Shown here: in pieces, positions 10,996 through 23,866 of the stretch
Layout: each line of letters begins with the position of its first letter
Numbering within the stretch: position 1 is the first letter of the stretch
Source: Persicaria tinctoria
Lineage: Eukaryota; Streptophyta; Magnoliopsida; Caryophyllales; Polygonaceae
Length of the DNA: 64,000 bases
Assembly (NCBI GenBank): GCA_037127255.1
Contig: JBANSL010000013.1
Coordinates: 7,504,188 to 7,568,187, forward strand
Direction: 5' to 3'
Made by a program: the position numbers and the translations under genes
The notes under the pieces: model-generated
Databases searched by the model: none
What the model saw: the letters and a program-made list of their open reading frames with translations, nothing else
Told to the model about the DNA's origin: nothing

Positions 10996-12185
10996 ATAAA
11001 TAAGCGCGCAAATTAAGGGAACAATTACAAGTTAGAACATGATATATATGGTGCATGCATCATTCATCAACAAGCTACAATAAGCATTAAAAAAAAATTA
11101 TAAACATTTGCTTAAATCCAAATTCTTACCCAAATTTCTTTTGTTAATAAAGTTATTACTCTAATTTATAAGGACGTCTCTAACCATTTTAAAATATATA
11201 TATATATATATATATATTTTATAATAAAGTTATTACCCAAATTTCTTTTGTTAATAAAGTTATTACATAATTTTTTATAAAAAAAAATATTGTAGATTTA
11301 GAAAAGTCTGTTTATTTCTTTTTATATCTCTATTTCAAATAATTAATCTGTATTAAATTTTAAAACATTCATAATTTTTTACTCGAGTATCAGATTGATG
11401 CTTATAATATATCAAAATTAACTAAGCTATCAATAAGAGGTAACTTATCAGGGGCGAATGCTCCCTTAGCCCCTCCCAGTTCTGCCTATGTAACGATGCA
11501 TAGGTGGGGTAATTTTCGATTAACGGAACATATAAAAAGTGGTTTCCTACACGTTAGTACCTTTTTTTTTCCCTCCTAACAATTTACTCATTAATCATCA
11601 AATTTCTAATGGCCAATTGTCATCTTCATATACGATTTTTCACCTGAAAACAACACTCCATTTGATACTATTGTTAGTACACGTCTTCCCAGTTCCCGGC
11701 ATGAGGGTGTGTCGGAATTTGCCTTGAAATTAAAGTGTACCGATATCATTTTTTTTGGAATAGGATCATATACAGAAAATAATTTCATATGAAGTTGTAA
11801 AAATAACTTCATACAAAGATGATAAAATCTCAATCGTTAATGGGTTTCTGCTTCTGTACGTCTTCCCAATGTCAAGATGTCGAGTCGGTCTCTTGACCTT
11901 CTCATATTCTCGGCATTCGCAGTCTTCCCTTGATTTTTATCAACTTTCACTCTGCTGGTCTTGTTTGTTGGGATCACTTGTATCTTTTTTTTTTTGAGAT
12001 CAGTATCACTTTAATTATGAGGGTGTGTGTGTGTGAACTTGGTTAGCTAACCCCGGAGGGGCATTTCTGTAATTTCCAATGTGGTCCAAGTTGGACACAT
12101 TGTGAGCATATAAAAGGCGGGAAATCAGTTGTAACAAACTGAAAGAATTGAGCTTGTATTTTATTGAGCATATAACACTTTCAAG

Positions 12186-12446
12186 TGTTAGTTGGTTAGT
12201 TGTTCATATGTTGTATAGAGCTTGTTCATATGCTGTATAGAGCTACATTCACAATTAGCCAAAGGTATTTTAGTCAATCTGTGTATAGGCTTATAAATAC
12301 CCATTGCTCAACTTCTGTACAATTCATTCAATTGAGAAACAGAAAGGAATCTGTCAATTGTTCCAATCTGTAACAAACTCCAACTGAAATTCCAAGAACC
12401 TCCATTGATGAGCTTGATCTAAAGCTCCAATTTCGGTTCCTTTTCA
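12186..12446 (+). repeat. Copia-2 5' LTR
   Basis: The right end is fixed by the adjacent primer site. The left end was chosen at TGTTAG, the usual start of plant Copia LTRs. A 22-base tandem duplication (TTGTTCATATG.TGTATAGAGC, about 12200-12243) lies in it. TATAAATA at 12292-12299 is a possible TATA box. Confidence 0.65.
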
Positions 12447-12458
12447 TGGTATCAGAGC
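12447..12458 (+). other. Copia-2 primer binding site
   Basis: TGGTATCAGAGC, complementary to the 3' end of initiator tRNA-Met, directly follows the LTR. Confidence 0.9.
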
Positions 12459-12502
12459 TGACGGCGACGATCTGACGCGACGCGACATCAGCAATTGTAG
12501 AA

Positions 12503-15500
12503 ATGAATCCAGAAGACACCAATCAAGTTCAGACCGAGATCAACGCCGGAAACAACAACATGAATGATCCTCTCTGGTTGTCAAACTCCGATCACCCTGG
12601 CGCGTAGGCGAGCGCATTCAATGGATCCAATTTCTTAAGTCGGAGCCGAAGAGTGCAGATGGCACTTGGTGCCAAATACAAAATTGGACTCATTGACGGA
12701 AGCTTACCATAGGATGAGGTTGTTCCCGGATATCTGCAGCAATGGAAGAGATGTGATTACATGGTTCGGTGTTGGATCCTCAATTCCATGACACCGAATC
12801 TCGCGGAAGGCTTCATGTTCACCGAATCATCCAGGGAACTCTGGCTTGAGATAACAGAAAGGTACGCGCAATCCAATGGACCTCTCTTGTATCAATTGAG
12901 GAAGAAACTCGGTAATACAGTTCAAGGTAATCTCACTGTAACCGATTACTATGGAAAGATCAAGAAGCTTTGGAGCGAGATCCTTAGCTTAGAAGGTGCT
13001 GTCAAGTGCACCTGTGGCGTAATGGCTAAATGTACATGCGATGTGAAGAAGAAACTCGCTGAGATTGATAATCGGAACAAGTTGCTTCAATTTCTGATGG
13101 GGTTGAATGATAGCTATGACAGCGCAAGGAACCAGATCCTATCCACTGATCCTCTACCGTCAATTGACAAGGCATTCTATCTTGTTCAACAAGTGGTGAC
13201 TGGTGTGGAAGGGGACAGTAAAGGCCAGACATCTAATTCAAGTGCACTGTCTGTGAACAAGTCGAAAGGAGATAGGAAGTACTCCAAGAAAGACAAGGTT
13301 GATAAATCATCCTTGAAATGTAGTCATTGTGGTATGACTGGTCACACAGTTGAGGGCTGCTTCAAGATAATCGGCTATCCAGAATGGTTCAAGAACCCAA
13401 AGGCAAATACTGAAACACGCACAGCTGCTGCAGCAACTGGCATGATGGATTCACCACTAGAGGATGATAATGGATCCACCAATTCATTTGACAAGTCCTT
13501 TGTCAATGTTGTGTGTAAGGAAGTCCTCGGAGCTATGAAAGGCAAGGATGTCATGCCTTCCACAAGCTTTGCAGGTACCATATTTGCCTTGAATGTCTCT
13601 AAATTCAGTTTTGAAAATTCAAGCATCTGGATAATTGACTCAGGAGCCACTGATCACATGACTTGCAATAGAAATTTCCTAAGAAATAAAAGGCCTCTTG
13701 CTCGACCAATCAATGTTTGCTTACCTGATGGATACATTAGGAAAGTACATGAGGTTGGGGATGTGAGATTAGCCAGTGGTTTAATGTTACAGGATGTGTT
13801 TTACATTTCAGAATTCAAAATCAATCTGCTCTCTATGGGGAAGGTGGTTGATGATACAGATTATGATGTGATTTTTAAGAGATCCAAGTGCTTATTTCAG
13901 GACCATAGGACTGGCAAAGTAATTCTCAATGCTGCTAAATTGGTAAAGAAACTCTTCAAAGCTGACTTGGCTGTAGCAGGGATCAGTGGTGATGCAAGGA
14001 TTGTAGGAACACATGTGAAGTCTCTTTGTGCTTCTGTTGATAGAAATAAACCTGTACCTAGGAGTTTACTTCACTCTAGGTTGGGACATATGTCTTTTTC
14101 AATATTGCAGCATGTTCATGGTTGCAAAGTTGTTGTTGATTCAGTTTAATTTTGTGAGCCATGTGTTTTGGCTAAACACCACTCTCTTCCTTTTGATATG
14201 AGCAAGTTTATTGCTATTGAAAAGTTTGCATTAATTCATGTTGATTTGTGGGGTCCTTATAAAGCTAAGTCCATTAGGGGAGCTCGTTATTTCATCACAA
14301 TCTTGGATGATTACAGTAGAGCAGTATGGACTCACTTGGTCAATGATAAGTCTCAGGTGGCTGCAGTGGTTACTGATTTCATTTTGATGATTGAGACACA
14401 GTTTCAGGTGCAGGTCAAAGTCATTAAAACATATCATGGTACTGAATCTGTTCAATGTAATCAGTTTCTCAAAGATAAGGGTATTACTCATCAATATTCT
14501 GTGCCATATGTTCCTCAACAAAATGGAAGAGTTGAGAGAAAACATAGGCATTTGTTGGAGACTGCAAGAGCTTTGAGATTTCATGCATCCTTACCAATCA
14601 GGTTTTGGGGTGAATGCATTCTAGCTGCTACACATTTGATTAATTTGATGCCATCATCTGTGTTACAGTGGTCCACACCTTTTGAAAAGCTCTATGGGAA
14701 ACAGCCTGATTACAGCTATCTAAGGGTAGTGGGTTGCCTTTGTTTTGTGTTGAAGAAAGGCCCTCATAAGGATAAATTTGAGCCCAAGGCAAAGAAATGT
14801 ATATTTCTCGGCTATCCTTCTGATCACAGAGCCTTTAAAGTGTATGACCTGAATGATAACAAAATTGTCATCAATAGGGATGTCCTTTTCTATGAGGATA
14901 CCTTTCCCTTTGCCAAAGACCAACCTTATACACCAGACCAATCCTCCCAACCCCAGTCCCTAGCACTGGTCAATCCAGCTTTCAGTCCACCAATTGTGGT
15001 CCCAACCACACCCAATCCCAATCTGGTGCCTGGGCAACCTGTGTCCTCATCTCCATCTTTTGACTTTATTCCAAATACAACCCCTAATACACCTATACTA
15101 TCTGATGCTAGTTCCACATATGGAATCCCACCACAAATTTCAATTCCCATCCATAACCATAACCATTTACCTGCTAACACCAGACCCACAAGAAATCCCC
15201 AAATCCCTGCCCATCTCAAAGACTTTTACTGTCCTACACTTGATTCTTCCTTGTCCAATTCCTTTATGGTTTCATCTCTGGATAATCAAACCTTTTACCT
15301 TCCTGATTATGTGGCTTCCCTTGCAAATGTGCTCTCTCTTCATGAACCAGCTACATACAAACAGTTAAAGGATGACCCCATGTGGATAGAGGCAATGCAG
15401 AAGGAGCTTTATGCTCTGGATTCAAACCAAACTTGGGTTATTACTGATTTGCCTCCAGGAAAGGTAGCCACTGGCTGTAGGTGGGTTTATAAAATAAAGT

Positions 15501-16957
15501 TTAGACCAGATGGAAGTGTAGAGAGATACAAGGCTCGATTAGATGCTAAAGGCTACAATCAAGTTAAAGGGAAGGATTTCAAGCACACCTTCTCTCCAGT
15601 GGCCAAGTTTACAACTGTTAGAGTTTTGATTGCTTTAGCCACTATGAAGAATTGGTGTGTCCATCAGTTGGACATAAACAATGCCTTTCTTCATGGATTT
15701 TTGGATGAGGAAGTGTTCATGCTGCCTCCTCCAAGCTATGAGGTTATTCCTGGCAAAGTGTGCAGCCTCAAAAGGTCCTTGTATGGCCTAAAACAAGCAT
15801 CAAGACAATGGAATATTGAGCTATCAAAATTCCTGTTGTCACATGGATATGAGAAATCCATGTTTGATTTTTCTCTCTTCATTAAACAAGTTACTTCTGG
15901 CATAGTGGTGATCTTGGTCTATGTAGATGATCTCCTCATTGCTGGTGATGATGCCTCTGAGATCCAATCCATCAAAGCTGCTCTTCACACTGCTTTCACT
16001 ATCAAAGACTTAGGAGCAGTCAGGTATTTTCTGGGTCTGGAAGTGTCAAGAACTGATAAAGGCACCCTCCTTAACCAAAGGAAATATGTGCTTGACATAT
16101 TGAAGGATACAGGCATGGAGAACTGTAAGTCATCCCCTTTTCCTATGCCAGCTCGTGGTCTGAAACTCAGTACAGATACTGGTGAATTGCTTGAGGATCC
16201 AGAAAAATACAGACGCCTTGTAGGCAGGTTGATATACCTCAACATGACTAAACTTGATATCTCCTACTCTATGCAGCATCTTAGCCCGTTTATGGGCTCC
16301 CCTCGCTTACCACATTGGCAAGTTGCCATGCATGTGGTTTGTTATTTGAAGGGAACCTTCAACATTGGCCTTATGTATCCATCTTCTAATAACATCACAC
16401 TGACTGGCTTTTGTGATGTCGACTGGGGAAACTGCATTTTCTCAGGGAGATCTCTATCTGGATTCTGCATTTTTTTCGGCCATGCTTTGGTCTCTTGGAA
16501 GACAAAGAAGCAACCAACAGTTTTGAAATCATCAACTGAAGCTGAGTATAGATGCTTGTCTAAAACCTCAAGGGAGTTGGTTTGGTTGGACTCGATTTTA
16601 AGTGCCCTGCATTGCCAGATTCCCAAACCCATACCTCTCTTTTGTGATAACAAATCAGCAATCCATATTGCAGAAAATCCCATATTTCATGAACGAACCA
16701 AACATCTGAGATTGGACTGTCATTATGTGAGAGAGCGGCTTCAAGAGGGATTTCTGGTGCCAACCTATGTCAATTCACAAAATCAGCTAGCTGATTTGTT
16801 CACCAAGCCACTAGGGGAAGACAGGCACCGACACTTATCTTACAAGCTTGGACTTGTGGCTTATAAATACCCATCGCTCAACTTCTGTACAATTCATTCA
16901 ATTGAGAAACAGAAAGGAATCTGTCAATTGTTCCAATATGTAACAAACTCCAACTGA
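12503..16957 (+). pseudogene. Copia-2 Gag-Pol polyprotein, broken by three stops
   Basis: A single frame from the ATG at 12503 to 16957 is interrupted only by stop codons at 12605, 12710 and 14147; no frameshift is needed. Visible in order: a gag_3-type N-terminus (SNSDHPGA, RRVQMALGAK), a CCHC knuckle (CSHCGMTGHTVEGC, about nt 13315-13360), protease DSGATDHM (about 13640), GAG-pre-integrase, integrase (HVDLWGP, NGRVERKH), RT with LVYVDDLL (about 15920) and RNase H (DVDWGN, STEAEYR). The third stop separates GAG-pre-integrase from integrase. Two near-catalytic changes stand out: TYHGTES replaces the usual SDNG-type integrase motif, and the RNase H begins DVDWGN. The C-terminus reads into the truncated LTR. 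The copy is inactive. Confidence 0.9.
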
Positions 16958-17016
16958 AATTCCAAGAACCTCCATTGATGAGCTTGATCTAAAGCTCTAA
17001 TTTCGGTTCCTTTTCA
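16858..17016 (+). repeat. Copia-2 truncated 3' LTR
   Basis: It matches 12288-12446 over 159 bases with three substitutions. The U3 part is absent. It begins at GGCTTATAAATAC directly after polyprotein sequence. Confidence 0.9.
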
Positions 17017-17783
17017 TATTTTCTCCTCTTCAATGGAGTTTTGATTTCCTCTAAAATTGATTGTCTACTGCAATTAGTTCATTGATTGCATAGTTTCAAA
17101 CACTTGTATTTCAATTGGGGGGTTTTTGTTTATTTTCTATATTTGCTTGCCTTCTGGTTGTAGCATAACGGCTAATTTGTCAGTCGTTTCCCTTCGACCT
17201 TTTGATTTTCCAGACAAAGGTACTGTTTGATCAGATTTTAAATTATTATCTTGATTTACAAAAAATGAACTTAAACTTCCTAGGATATCGATCCCCATTT
17301 TTGGTGTAAGGATAAAATTAATAGTTATATAGTTTTTCACTTTTCAAAAATCTTATTTTAAAAAAAAAGTCAAATGGGGTATATTTTTGAACGTATATAC
17401 TATATAGTATTATTTTGAGTTTTCTAAAGATAGAAAATATATTATAGAAGTGATATGATCAGAGGAGCACAACCTACATAGTACATATATATAAAGCACA
17501 AATGCACGATAAAAAAAATTCATACTAAAGATGCATCAAATTCCAAATTAAATTACCAGAAAATAGTTTGTAAGTAAAATCATAGTGAACATTTTAACAC
17601 AGATCGACTGGCACATCGAATAAAACATCATATCTATGAAACGTTACAGTCTAGGATACGTACCATATGCATCTATGAATTAAGTATATATATATATATA
17701 TATATATCAATTAAATATGCTGTAAATTAAGATATATATGAAATACAATTGACATCTAATTGTGCCCGAAAGCATACATATAA
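17017..17783. other. Spacer between Copia-2 and the Aux/IAA gene
   Basis: AT-rich and without a gene. A short AT run lies at 17686-17706. The part next to 17783 should hold the 3' UTR of the Aux/IAA gene, whose polyadenylation site cannot be fixed. Confidence 0.55.
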
Positions 17784-20700
17784 TTAATTATAAGCAATGG
17801 ATCCTTTGTGCTTCTTTGACTGCAATCCAAACCCCTTAGCTTCAGATTTCTTCATGATTCTCAGCCTCTTACACGATTCAACAAACATCCTGCAACAAAT
17901 TACATAGTAATTCCCATTTCAGTTTCTGTTTTTGCTATAGCTAAAAATGAACCTTTCAAAGATATAGCCCTAGTATTTATTTAATTTCTACACACGAATT
18001 GATACTTTTGAATTTTATTTTATTTTTGGACATGTTTAAGGGTTCATTTAGAAATGCAAGTAACTTTTCAGAACTTTTGGTTTTAATATTTTATAGTTTT
18101 AAATAAGTTAAATATAAGTTTTTATTTAATTAGCTTTTGAAATTGGATTTTCAACAGCTACTCACCCAAGCTTTTCAGAATTTTATTTATTTTTTTTCTA
18201 TCTGATCAGCTAGTTTGCATCAGCTACTCTATCAGCTGAGTTACCAAACACATTACTAGCTTCTGAAAACTCTAATTTAACATATATTTAACACACTTAA
18301 TCTATCAGCTTCAGCTACCTCATCAGCTCTGTTTTACCAAACTGACCCTAAGTGGGAAAATTGTCCTTTCAAAATAATATGATTGATTATATTTTTTTCT
18401 TATAATTATAAGGAAATTATTTTATATAAAAAATCCCTACAACCGAGAACAAAATAGCAAAATCTCTAAAAAAAATTACACCATAACTCCAACAGTTTCT
18501 CTATTATACAAATTTTTACATTGATTATATAATTTATATACTATAATAAGTGCATAAATTTATAATTTAATAAATAAAATTCAAGTAAATTAATTAAATC
18601 AATAGGAAACAACCAATGAACAAATAGGTAGGCATTGAAAAAGGTGAATGCATTTAATTTTACAGATTATAACATTTCCTCTAAATTTAGAGATTTTTTT
18701 CTCTCCCCCAATTTCTCTATTTTAGATATTGTTTTACAAGAGCTGTTGGGGTTTAAAAAAATCCATATTTTGCTCATTTTCTCTATTTTACAAGAGTTGT
18801 TGGGATGCTCTAAATAAGGGAAATTTACAGAAAACCACTCATTAAATATGAGCTTTTACGCTTAAGCACCCGCTAAATATGAAATTACAGAAAATCATCC
18901 ATTAAATGGTTTTTGTTAACAAATATGAAATTACAGAAAACCACTCATTAAGTATACGCTTTTACACTTCTAATTTTATATCCTAATAAACTTTTGATAA
19001 TATCATTTATTTGAATTTATTTAACTAATTTATTTTAATGATACATTTGGTCTATTTTGGAATTTTAGAATAAATAGATGTTAACAAATTATATATATGT
19101 ATATATTAAAAAATAAATGAATATATAAATTTATGAAATAATTGGAGGATAAGGACCCTCTTCCATAATTTGTTTAGTTAATAGACTTCATAATAAATCT
19201 TTTAAGTATATAGACTAGACCTGTCAAAACACAACCCGACCCGACCCGACCCGACCGCCTGGAAAATTTTCGACCTGAACTCGAAAATTTTGACCCGAAA
19301 TTTTTTTTCGACCCAAACCCGAAAAACTGGAAATTTTCCGGGTCATCTGGGTTTCAACCCGGTGACCCGATTGACCCGGTAATTTTGACCCGATTGACCC
19401 GGTGACCCGGTTGATTTTTAATTAAATATAATTCATTTTTTTATATATAATTAAAATTTATTGCAAAATTATCAAATCATGTTTTTTTTAATTTAAAAAG
19501 GAAAAAATTGACAAACCCGAAATCGACCCGAAATGACCCGAAACCCGGTCAAACCCGGGTTCTAGTCAACCCGAAAATACCCGGGACCCGTTTTACCCGA
19601 GACCCGAAGTGACCCGACCCGAATGACCCGTTTGACAGGTCTAATATAGACCTTTTTGTTGATGTTATTACTTGTTTACCCTTAATTGCTTTAATTTAAC
19701 AAAAATTTAATATACTTTAATAATAAAATTGAAAACTATTTTTAAAAATAGTTAAAGATAATTATAATATTTAAAAAATGTACATTCATATAATACATTT
19801 ACAATACATTAGTTTTGTTTGTAATATTTATATATGTGATTAGAAATTACAATATATTTACAATAAATAAAGGCAAAAATAGTGGAAGCAAAAGGCCAGA
19901 GAGAGAGAGAGAGCAATTTAAAGGCCAATAGTGGAAGCAAAAGGCCATAAAAGAATGGGCCCCAGAAATCTCAAATTGGGTTGGGCCAGTCTTTAAGAAA
20001 CCCAATGACCGGGAAGAGTAATTTCGTTTGTTTTATTTATTGAAAATTGAAATGGTAAATTTCATTTGTGAAAGGGGGATGTAAAAAAAATCTTAGTCTA
20101 ATTTGATTAAGATCAATCGTTATATATCTGAATCGAATATTGTATGATCCATTTGAACCTCTCACTTAACTAATAAACTGACTTGTAATTGGTACTCAAG
20201 AAGTAATTTCTAACTAAAAGTAGTTTGTAAAAAAAATACCATTTTTATAACCACTTTAAATGTTTCAATGTAGATACTAGTTTTAAAAGAGTAAAAAATG
20301 GATTTTAAAGCTACAAATTTAAAACTCATAACAACACCAAACTTGTAGTAAACACACACACACAAAAGCAATAGATGGTTGCGATTTTATACTTACTTCC
20401 ATGGGACATCTCCGAGAAGAATCCAATCTCCATCTTCATCTTCGTATATAGGAACATATTCGGCATTATCACACCCCTTCATCACGTCTCCTATTCAAAG
20501 TATCAATCATAAAACATTGTTACTTCTTACTCCGAATATATTATATTCATATTGATCACAATAGAGATGGATATACAACACATACCAATGCCAAGGTCTC
20601 CGAAGAGCTTCTCAAGAGTAGCAACAAGATCCGAGTACTCCTCATGGTCACTCACATTGACCTTCCGAAGGAAAGGGACACCATCCATACTAACCTTCAC

Positions 20701-20946
20701 ATAAGCCTTAGAGGGCTCAGAGTCCTTTTCCCCGAAACTATTCTTCCTTCGGTAAGAGCACACTGGTGGCCACCCTACAACTGCCGCTCTGCTCTCTTCT
20801 GTCTTGCACTGCCCGTTGTCATCCTTATTTCCCTTACCATTGATTTCGAAAAACGTCCTTTTCTTTTCAGCTTTGGCTGCAAAGTTCCCCGGCAACCCTA
20901 GCGTCAGCTCTGTGATCTCGAACCCGACACCCTTGGTAGCGGCCAT
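17784..20946 (-). CDS. IAA19-like: Aux/IAA transcriptional repressor, IAA19-like (186 aa)
   Basis: This is a short-lived nuclear repressor of auxin response that binds ARF factors and is degraded through TIR1/AFB in the presence of auxin. Exons on the minus strand: 20586-20946, 20397-20490, 17784-17889. All junctions are GT-AG and the phases agree, giving 186 codons plus stop. All four family domains are present: domain I with the LxLxL repressor motif (TELTLGLPG), domain II degron [10 protein letters not shown], and the PB1 part with Lys in YVKVSMDG and the acidic [16 protein letters not shown], ending [10 protein letters not shown]...GFGLQ. The degron context and the GFGLQ end resemble the Arabidopsis IAA5/6/19 group. 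The exact orthologue is not proven. The second intron is 2507 bases and contains a hAT-type MITE. Nothing looks broken. Confidence 0.93.
17890..20396 (-). other. Large second intron of the Aux/IAA gene
   Basis: The donor is GTAAGT (20391-20396) and the acceptor TTGCAG (17890-17895). The intron holds the MITE at 19216-19643 and a partly repeated stretch at 18830-18970 (TTACAGAAAACCACTCATTAA twice, with a third weaker copy, shown here in two parts of one word). No coding sequence is seen in it. Confidence 0.85.
19216..19643. mobile_element. hAT-type MITE inside the Aux/IAA intron
   Basis: The terminal inverted repeats are TAGACCTGTCAAA and TTTGACAGGTCTA. An exact 8-bp duplication ATATAGAC flanks it (19208-19215 and 19644-19651), the length made by hAT transposases. 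The 428-bp interior is dominated by ACCCGA-type words (GACCCG about every 6-10 bases) and has no coding capacity. Confidence 0.88.
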
Positions 20947-21017
20947 GAAAGTTCGACTGAGGATTTTCTAGGGTTTGTACTATGCAATGAGGCTATTGAA
21001 CAACTTAGAAGAGTTTG

Positions 21018-21027
21018 GTTTTTATAG
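21018..21027 (-). promoter_or_regulatory. Probable TATA box of the Aux/IAA gene
   Basis: The minus strand reads CTATAAAAAC about 75 bases before the ATG at 20946. TGGGCC/GGCCCA words further up (about 21095-21120) could be TCP-type sites. No canonical TGTCTC auxin element was found nearby. Confidence 0.5.
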
Positions 21028-21430
21028 ATGTGAAGTTGAGGTCCCTTATGGAGAGGTGAACACTTTGGTTGGTGGGTGGCATGAGAGGCAAAAGTGGGGC
21101 CTAGTGGGCCCCATGGGCTCAAGTGAAGGGGAGCAAGAGAGCGACAGTGGGGCCCGGGGAGAAGATCCTACGGCGGGGCATTATAGAAGAACAGGGTGGG
21201 AGTTCATCTGAGCCGTCCGATATGGTTTGATGAAAGTAGGGAACATGGCATGTGATGGTCTTCCCTGGTGTGATGAAAGGAGAAGACATGGATGGGATAT
21301 GATGTTGAATGATGGGTGGCCCACTCAGCCCACCCATGTGAGAGACCCCCCATATGTATTTTTCATAAATCTTGCAAATATTATGAGGAAATAATTATTA
21401 AATACACCCAATGTTTTTTAATTATATATA

Positions 21431-22349
21431 GGCGAAACTAATTAAAATAACCCAACCTTTAAGTGGGTGTTAAAAATATATCCCCATCTTTCATATGTAA
21501 GATAAATATCCCGACCTTAATAAGTGATGGTAATATAATATCCCAAAATTTTCTCCCCCACAAAAATGATTAGTTTCTCCCTTAAACATTCAATTTTTTT
21601 TTAAAAAAATACGTATTTAATTCAAAATTTTCAATTTAATATTTATTTATATTATAATTAAATTTAATCAAAAAAAATACAATATAATAAAAGAAGTAAA
21701 TATTTAAAATATAATTTTCAATATCTTGATTGTGTAAAATATCATTCAGATTAAATTAGATTGGTTTTTAAGTTTGTCTTATTTTTTTATTTTGGATTTA
21801 AGAAAAAATAAAAAAAGAAAAAATTTACATTCTTTTATATATATATTTTAATAATAATAATAATAATTTAATTCTTATAAGTAAATGAACACCATTGAAT
21901 AATCTAAATAATTAAAAAAAAATTCAATTTCGTAGTACATAAAGTTTATAAATTGACAAAATATTCTTCAGTTTTGATAAGTTAAATCACTAGCTAATCA
22001 TTTACTAATTGAAAATATGTCATTTTGCTTTACATTTTTTTAATTTGGCTTGTTATAGATATTATTGATTTAAAAAAAGATATAAAAAGTTAGGTGCAAA
22101 TTAAATCTAAAACTACAAAATTTTATTAAACAAACTTTTAAACTCATCTAATTTAATTTTATATGTTTTATTTGAATTGAAAATATAAGAGTAATACAAT
22201 ACCAAAAGTAAGAATTTTATTGGAGAGAAGTCATTAGGATATTATATTACCATCACTTATAAAGGCCGGGATATTTATTTTACATTTGAAAGGTTGGGAT
22301 ATATTTTTAACATCCCCTTAAAGATTGGGTTATTTTAATTAGTTTCGCC
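21431..22349. mobile_element. Non-autonomous MULE with long inverted ends
   Basis: The ends GGCGAAACTAATT and AATTAGTTTCGCC continue as imperfect inverted repeats for about 120 bases each (for example GTGATGGTAATATAATAT at 21524 against ATATTATATTACCATCAC at 22238). A 9-bp duplication TTATATATA (21422-21430, 22350-22358) fits Mutator-like elements, although it is AT-rich and so less telling. The interior is AT-rich and has no transposase. Confidence 0.8.
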
Positions 22350-22358
22350 TTATATATA

Positions 22359-23481
22359 TAATAATATAATAGTCGTAAAATCTTTAGTTATTTTTTATGT
22401 AAGAATTCGAGATATGATATACTTGAATTTCGATGGCTAACAAGTCGAGAGATGCATGTTAATTAAAATTATTTAAACCCATTGACTAACCTTGAAAAGA
22501 AAGAATTAGATTTTGACAATTTTGATCTTTTCAGCTTCACTGGTAGTTAAAGTGTTTTATTTCATCCTAATACATTAATTTTTTATATAGTAAATTATTT
22601 TATTTCCTTCTTTGAAAAAAGTATTTTATTTACATGAATTAGGTGTGATGTGAACTCAATTTCCTATGTTTTTTAATTAAAAAAAATATGGTTTTGGAAA
22701 ATGTATTCGAAGGAATGAGATTTTTAAGTAATTAATACAAACTTACAAATTAAGTTATGTGTGAAATTTTTGTTTGGATGAAAATCAAAATTTTGCTATA
22801 TATTGACAATCATAATATAATATTATATGATCCCTCGCCCTAATATTTTGATCAATTGCCACCACCAATATCATGATGAAACACTTTTTTTTAAAAGAAC
22901 ATTTCAGCATAATTATTACTTGCCTCAATAAGTATATTGGTTTAGGCAGGGCATGAAGAATTTTGATTCTCCAAACACATGTGCTAAGTACATATATATC
23001 TAAATATAATCTGATTTGTGTCCAAACAAAATCTACATATATATAATATTATACTAATATATAGAAGTTAATTGTTTGCTTTAATTTATTCTAATTGGTA
23101 TAATACAAATATTATTTTTTGTTTGTGGGGAGGGGCCGGGGTTGATTAGGATCATGTTGTTGAAATTATAATTTGACAAACTGGTCCTAAAATAAATAAG
23201 TGATTGACATCTTATGCACTCTATAATGAAGCTATATATTTGTAAACTTTGTTTTTTAATCAAGTTTGATCGGATTTAGTTAGCTCTATATATGAAGTAG
23301 TTATTATATATATAACTCATTTAAGAAATTAATCTTCTCATTAACAGACGAATCTGTATTTTTAAAGTTATTCGAATTTGAATACACATGAGTAGTCATA
23401 TAACCATAACTATTATACTAACTTGTAATAATTATATATAAATTTTTTTCCATATATATGTCGAATATATATATATATATA
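22359..23481. other. Intergenic AT-rich spacer
   Basis: No gene is seen. It is very AT-rich. A GC-richer dot at 23125-23150 is too short to interpret. A TA repeat (about 23465-23480) precedes the next segment. Confidence 0.6.
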
Positions 23482-23866
23482 GGGGAGGGTTCAAGTGAGA
23501 AGAAATTAGTCCGGTAAGAAGAAAAGAAGCAATTTGATTGGTGGAAACAGATCTAGATTTTAAAGAGATAAAACACGCTCACGCGCTTCTCTAATTTCTT
23601 CAATCAAACAACGCTTCTTCCTCCTGTCCTCAAGCATATCGCATTGACGCATCCTGACTTACACTCGCTTTGTCTTTTGATCTCGCTCAGTAAAGACGGA
23701 GGACGACGCCGAGCTTGAAGTCCCCCAAGTTTGATGTCGAGGAGAGCGGATCGATCGACAAGGAGAAGTTCCGGTCGGTGTTAGCGGAGATCTTGATGGT
23801 GGTGGCGCGGGGACGTGGATAGCTTGCTGCTGAAGGCGTACGAGCGCGAAGTGGCCGGTATGGATT
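23482..23866 (+). other. Chimeric, coding-like segment left of Copia-3
   Basis: The segment starts abruptly with GGGGAGGGTTCAAGTGAGAA after a TA run, which looks like the end of a DNA transposon. From about 23690 it is GC-rich and one frame reads KFDVEESGSIDKEKFRSVLA, resembling part of a plant EF-hand calcium-binding protein. The resemblance breaks at a stop near 23825; another frame continues DSLLLKAYEREVAGMD. No intact gene exists. Copia-3 interrupts the segment at GGATT and a second coding-like piece follows it. A captured gene fragment inside a transposon is the likeliest reading, but the source gene is uncertain. Confidence 0.4.

Larger units (their letters stand above)
9815..12185. other. 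Intergenic AT-rich spacer with microsatellites
   Basis: No gene is seen. It contains (AT)n at 10031-10112, 10919-10991 and about 11194-11217. A CCTATG...CATAGG hairpin lies at about 11486-11506. A stretch near 12050-12185 (TATAAAAGG at about 12110, and TGTAACAAACT, a word also found in the Copia-2 LTR) may be an older LTR fragment. Confidence 0.6.
12186..17016 (+). mobile_element. Copia-2: degenerate Ty1/copia retrotransposon with truncated 3' LTR
   Basis: A likely 5' LTR (12186-12446, TGTTAG...TTTTCA) is followed by a perfect primer site TGGTATCAGAGC. At the right end only the last 159 bases of the LTR remain (16858-17016), with three differences from 12288-12446. The polyprotein frame runs straight into this LTR piece, so the purine tract and the first part of the 3' LTR were deleted. 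No target duplication was found. The left border is therefore the least certain. Confidence 0.85.

Noticed and set aside
12121..12185. Copia-2 LTR starting further left, at TGAGCATATAACAC
   Set aside because: No 5-bp duplication supports it, and TGTTAG at 12186 is the more usual LTR start; the border stays uncertain.
20644..21337. Open frames over the first exon and promoter of the Aux/IAA gene
   Set aside because: They overlap a well-supported gene in other frames or strand and resemble nothing.
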